Source: DASSFG01 sp035547915
GTDB taxonomy: Bacteria > Planctomycetota > Planctomycetia > Pirellulales > JAICIG01
Direction of reading: 5' to 3'
Assembly (NCBI GenBank): GCA_035547915.1
Contig: DASZTS010000129.1
Coordinates: 1 to 35,205, forward strand
Length of the DNA: 35,205 nt
In this document: positions 32,983 through 35,205 of the stretch, piece by piece
How positions within the stretch are numbered: the first letter of the stretch is position 1
How the letters are laid out: each line of letters begins with the position of its first letter
Made by a program: the position numbers and the translations under genes
The notes under the pieces: model-generated
Databases searched by the model: none
Seen by the model: only the letters and a program-made list of their open reading frames with translations
Told to the model about the DNA's origin: nothing

Positions 32983-35058
32983 ATGATGGCGCTGATGGCT
33001 CGGATGGCTGCGGTCTGCCTACCGTGGTGGGCCCTTTCGCTTGCCCCGGTTTGGGGCGACGTTCTGGTTATCGCCAATAAGAGCGGCAAGGAAGCGAAAA
33101 TTGAACTGCTCGAAGAGGGCCGGCCGCCGCGCCCGTTGGCGTTGGCTGCCGGTCGAACGGAAGTCTTACACCCATCAAGTCCGGCTATCGTGCGAGTCTC
33201 TGCGAGTCCGCAGACGGCAACCCGCCGGCCAGTTTCCGCAAACGCCATCGATTCTAAAACTGGGCCCAATCCCAGATCCAGTGCAGCGACTGAGTACCAT
33301 ACCGAGGCCGATTCCGCCTATTTTTTGCACGAGGCCGAGGACAAACGCGGCCTCGTCCTGCGCCGAATCGGCCTGGTCGAGGAAGCAGACCGCCTGGAAG
33401 ACCAACCCGACCGCCCACAAGCCAAAGGTGGGCACAATCCCCAAGCGGAAACTCAGCCCGCTCCGACGCCGGAGGTTCATCGCATTCCGGTAAAGATCCT
33501 GGTTGACGACGACGAACGAGCCGCACGCCGTGTTTGGGAGACGCGCCTGCGCGGCCGCGTGCAAGAAGCGTCCCGTCTATTCGAAACCCAATTCGGGATC
33601 GGCTTTGAAGTGCTGGCCGTAGAGACGTGGAAGTCCGGCAGCGATGCCGACGATTTCCTCGCTTCGCTGAGCGAGTTCGAACAGGCCGTTCGCCCGGAAC
33701 CGGCGAAAATCGCCATTGGCTTTACCAGCCAATATCAGACGCCCGAAGGATCGGCGCACATGGGTGGCACACGCGTGCCCTTGGGCTCGCACATTCTCGT
33801 GCGGGAATGGTCGCAGCACTTCTCGGAGCGCGAACGGTACGAACTGCTCGTCCACGAATTGGGACATTACCTGGGGGCCGTGCACAGTCCGGAGGCCGCC
33901 TCCGTGATGCGTTGCCGTATGGGCGATCGCCAGGCATTGGCCAAAAACTTCGTGGTCGGTTTCGATCCGTTAAACGCGCTGGCGGTCGGCCTGGTAGCCG
34001 AACAATTGGCGCGACGGCCGATCGTGAGACTGACCGATCTGCCGCCGGACAAGTTGCGGCGGCTGAGCGAAATATACGAAACCGTGTTGCAAGCTTTGTC
34101 CAAAGACGGGGCGGCGCCGGAGCTGTTGGCACTCGTGGGCCGTACGATTGGCCGAACGCGTATCGACCCGGCCGGGACAGACAATCAGCTCGGTTTCGCT
34201 ACAGACCGGGGGTCCGGCGCAACGGAGCCGCCTCCCAAAACGGTGGGCGAAGCGGCGGCAAAGCCCGTCCAAAAAATCCCCGTTGCGGGCAACGTCGCCG
34301 AAAATGGCATCGGCCCGCGGGAGCCGTTCCTGGTGGCAACCCGACAGGTGCTGCGGGCAATCGTCGAGCGGGCTCGCGTGAACACCGCACTGACGACAGA
34401 CCCCGACGAAATACCCAACGCCGACGTTCTCGCCGAGTCGCCAATCGTAGACGGCGATCGGCTCACGGAAGCGTATATCCAGGCCGCTGCCGCCGAAGCC
34501 CTGAAAACGCCGTCCGACCAACAGGTCAAAGCCTTTTTTTGGGGGCTGGCGATCGGTTTGGAACGTCGGGTGGAGATGCGGCGGTACGCGGTGCTGGGCG
34601 ACTTCATCTGCCGGGTCGAATCCGATACCGAACGTCGACGTCGCCTGCAAGTTCTTGGCCGTCCGACGTGGGGTGGCCGTGAAGATTTGTCGCAGCACGT
34701 GACCTTTTCAGCGGCCATCGCGGTCACGGCCGGTAACCGCGCGGCCGAAGCGGCGGGCATGGCCAAGGAACTGCGCGACGCCCGAACGGAGAGCGGTTTT
34801 AGCTTCGTGGATTGGGCAGCCGACCTCGCAGGCATCGCGCTGGCCGATCGCGTAGCCAAGCGTTCGATCACGCTCGACGGCATCGTCGGCCGGTTCCAGG
34901 CGGCCGACTATTTGCCGGACACAACGGGGTTGGAAGAAGGCCTTTCTTGGGAAGATTTTACGCAGCGTTACGGGTCGACCAGCGACAGGCGTTTTCGAAC
35001 CGTCGATGCCGACATTCGCCGAAGAATCAAGCGTTTGGCCGACACGAGCGCCCCCTAA
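32983..35058 (+). CDS. Secreted zinc metalloprotease, matrixin-like (M10-type motif)
   Basis: The 691-residue protein has a signal peptide (about 1-25: basic start, hydrophobic core, APVWG-D cleavage region). The next 140 residues are not recognised (beta-rich then Pro/Gln-rich). A metzincin-like domain (about 165-345) holds the zinc motif HELGHYLGAVH (291-301) followed by SVMRC, a plausible Met-turn. The C-terminal 340 residues are largely helical and unassigned. GGAG at 32975-32978 precedes the adjacent ATG pair at 32983 and 32986. The gene is divergent from the exosortase operon. It may mature or shed surface proteins. No PEP-CTERM tail is seen (end is RRIKRLADTSAP). Confidence 0.85.
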   Translation: MMALMARMAAVCLPWWALSLAPVWGDVLVIANKSGKEAKIELLEEGRPPRPLALAAGRTEVLHPSSPAIVRVSASPQTATRRPVSANAIDSKTGPNPRSSAATEYHTEADSAYFLHEAEDKRGLVLRRIGLVEEADRLEDQPDRPQAKGGHNPQAETQPAPTPEVHRIPVKILVDDDERAARRVWETRLRGRVQEASRLFETQFGIGFEVLAVETWKSGSDADDFLASLSEFEQAVRPEPAKIAIGFTSQYQTPEGSAHMGGTRVPLGSHILVREWSQHFSERERYELLVHELGHYLGAVHSPEAASVMRCRMGDRQALAKNFVVGFDPLNALAVGLVAEQLARRPIVRLTDLPPDKLRRLSEIYETVLQALSKDGAAPELLALVGRTIGRTRIDPAGTDNQLGFATDRGSGATEPPPKTVGEAAAKPVQKIPVAGNVAENGIGPREPFLVATRQVLRAIVERARVNTALTTDPDEIPNADVLAESPIVDGDRLTEAYIQAAAAEALKTPSDQQVKAFFWGLAIGLERRVEMRRYAVLGDFICRVESDTERRRRLQVLGRPTWGGREDLSQHVTFSAAIAVTAGNRAAEAAGMAKELRDARTESGFSFVDWAADLAGIALADRVAKRSITLDGIVGRFQAADYLPDTTGLEEGLSWEDFTQRYGSTSDRRFRTVDADIRRRIKRLADTSAP

Positions 35059-35069
35059 CGGCTAGGGGG
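35051..35069 (+). terminator. Stop-codon-overlapping hairpin, probable terminator of metalloprotease gene
   Basis: CCCCCTA (35051-35057) pairs perfectly with TAGGGGG (35063-35069) around a 5-nt loop. The stem includes two bases of the TAA stop codon. A T-rich tract (TTTGATTTTT, about 35082-35091) follows after some 12 nt, which is farther than in a textbook intrinsic terminator. Confidence 0.5.
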
Positions 35070-35099
35070 TGCATAAGGGGATTTGATTTTTAGGCGGCG

Positions 35100-35174
35100 C
35101 AGCCTATTGGATCGTCCTTTGGGGTCGATCGTCGGTAAAACGGGGAGCCAGGGCGATTGACGATCCATTGGCTG
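35100..35174. repeat. Imperfect inverted repeat at the right edge
   Basis: CAGCCTATTGGATCGTC (35100-35116) and GACGATCCATTGGCTG (35159-35174) are inverted copies with one indel and one mismatch, 42 bp apart. Shorter outer matches (AGGCG near 35092, CGCCT near 35188) extend the symmetry. It may be a larger terminator structure or the end of a small mobile or repeated element cut by the window edge. No gene is seen in 35059-35205. Confidence 0.4.
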
Positions 35175-35205
35175 AGTCGGTCGTCATCGCCTAAAGCCGC
35201 CGCCC

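Noticed and set aside
33627..34682. 351-codon plus-strand frame inside the metalloprotease gene
   Set aside because: Arg/Gly-rich out-of-frame shadow of the metalloprotease, whose zinc motif and signal peptide lie in the other frame.
1..35205. CRISPR arrays, tRNA or rRNA genes, transposase genes
   Set aside because: No regularly spaced repeats, no tRNA-like cloverleaf or rRNA segment, and no transposase-type protein were noticed on either strand. This was by eye, so small RNAs could be missed.

Overview
The window is a polysaccharide (exopolysaccharide or capsule) biosynthesis, modification and export locus from a GC-rich, Gram-negative-type bacterium. The best guess is a planctomycete, possibly of the Pirellula/Rhodopirellula type. 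The grounds are an exosortase plus EpsI-domain protein next to a very long TPR protein and a BY-kinase, heavy use of GTG/TTG starts, FemAB/BioF2-like GNAT proteins in a glycan cluster, and a secreted matrixin-like protease. This placement is inference from gene content; no rRNA or tRNA gene was seen.

Layout. At the left edge is the 3' part of a plus-strand UDP-glucose 6-dehydrogenase gene (to 688). From 714 to about 32206 every recognised gene lies on the minus strand. There are 24 recognisable genes plus one candidate small ORF, many joined by 4-nt ATGA or TTGA stop/start overlaps, so this looks like one long operon or a few tandem ones, read right to left. The order of transcription is: exosortase; Wzc-type tyrosine autokinase; 1,487-residue TPR membrane protein; EpsI-domain protein; initiating sugar-phosphate transferase; Wzy/WaaL-type polymerase or ligase; Wzm-like ABC permease; a possible 92-residue small protein; Wzt-like ATPase with a C-terminal glycan-binding-type domain; membrane O-acyltransferase; alkaline-phosphatase-superfamily hydrolase; GT2; a double-GNAT protein; a single BioF2/FemAB-like GNAT; SAM methyltransferase; cytoplasmic-type polysaccharide deacetylase; hexapeptide acyltransferase; second methyltransferase; membrane endonuclease/exonuclease/phosphatase (EEP) protein; sulfotransferase; three GT-B glycosyltransferases; UDP-GlcNAc 2-epimerase; and a membrane GT2.

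A roughly 780-bp non-coding or weakly coding stretch (32207-32982) separates this block from a divergent plus-strand secreted zinc metalloprotease (32983-35058). That stretch holds a 20-bp near-perfect palindrome, a helically phased 10-bp direct repeat next to a promoter-like sequence, and one doubtful small ORF. The protease gene ends in a hairpin that overlaps its stop codon. An imperfect inverted repeat follows near the window edge.

How the genes fit together. Nucleotide sugars (UDP-GlcA from Ugd, UDP-ManNAc from WecB) and other precursors would be assembled on undecaprenyl phosphate by the initiating transferase and five glycosyltransferases. The glycan would be decorated by O-acylation, possible aminoacyl or N-acyl transfer, methylation, deacetylation and sulfation, then exported by the Wzm/Wzt ABC transporter and polymerised or ligated by the Wzy/WaaL-like protein under control of the BY-kinase. 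The exosortase and EpsI pair implies that sorted proteins share the surface with this polymer. No PEP-CTERM-type substrate, Wzx flippase or Wza-type outer-membrane exporter was recognised in the window.
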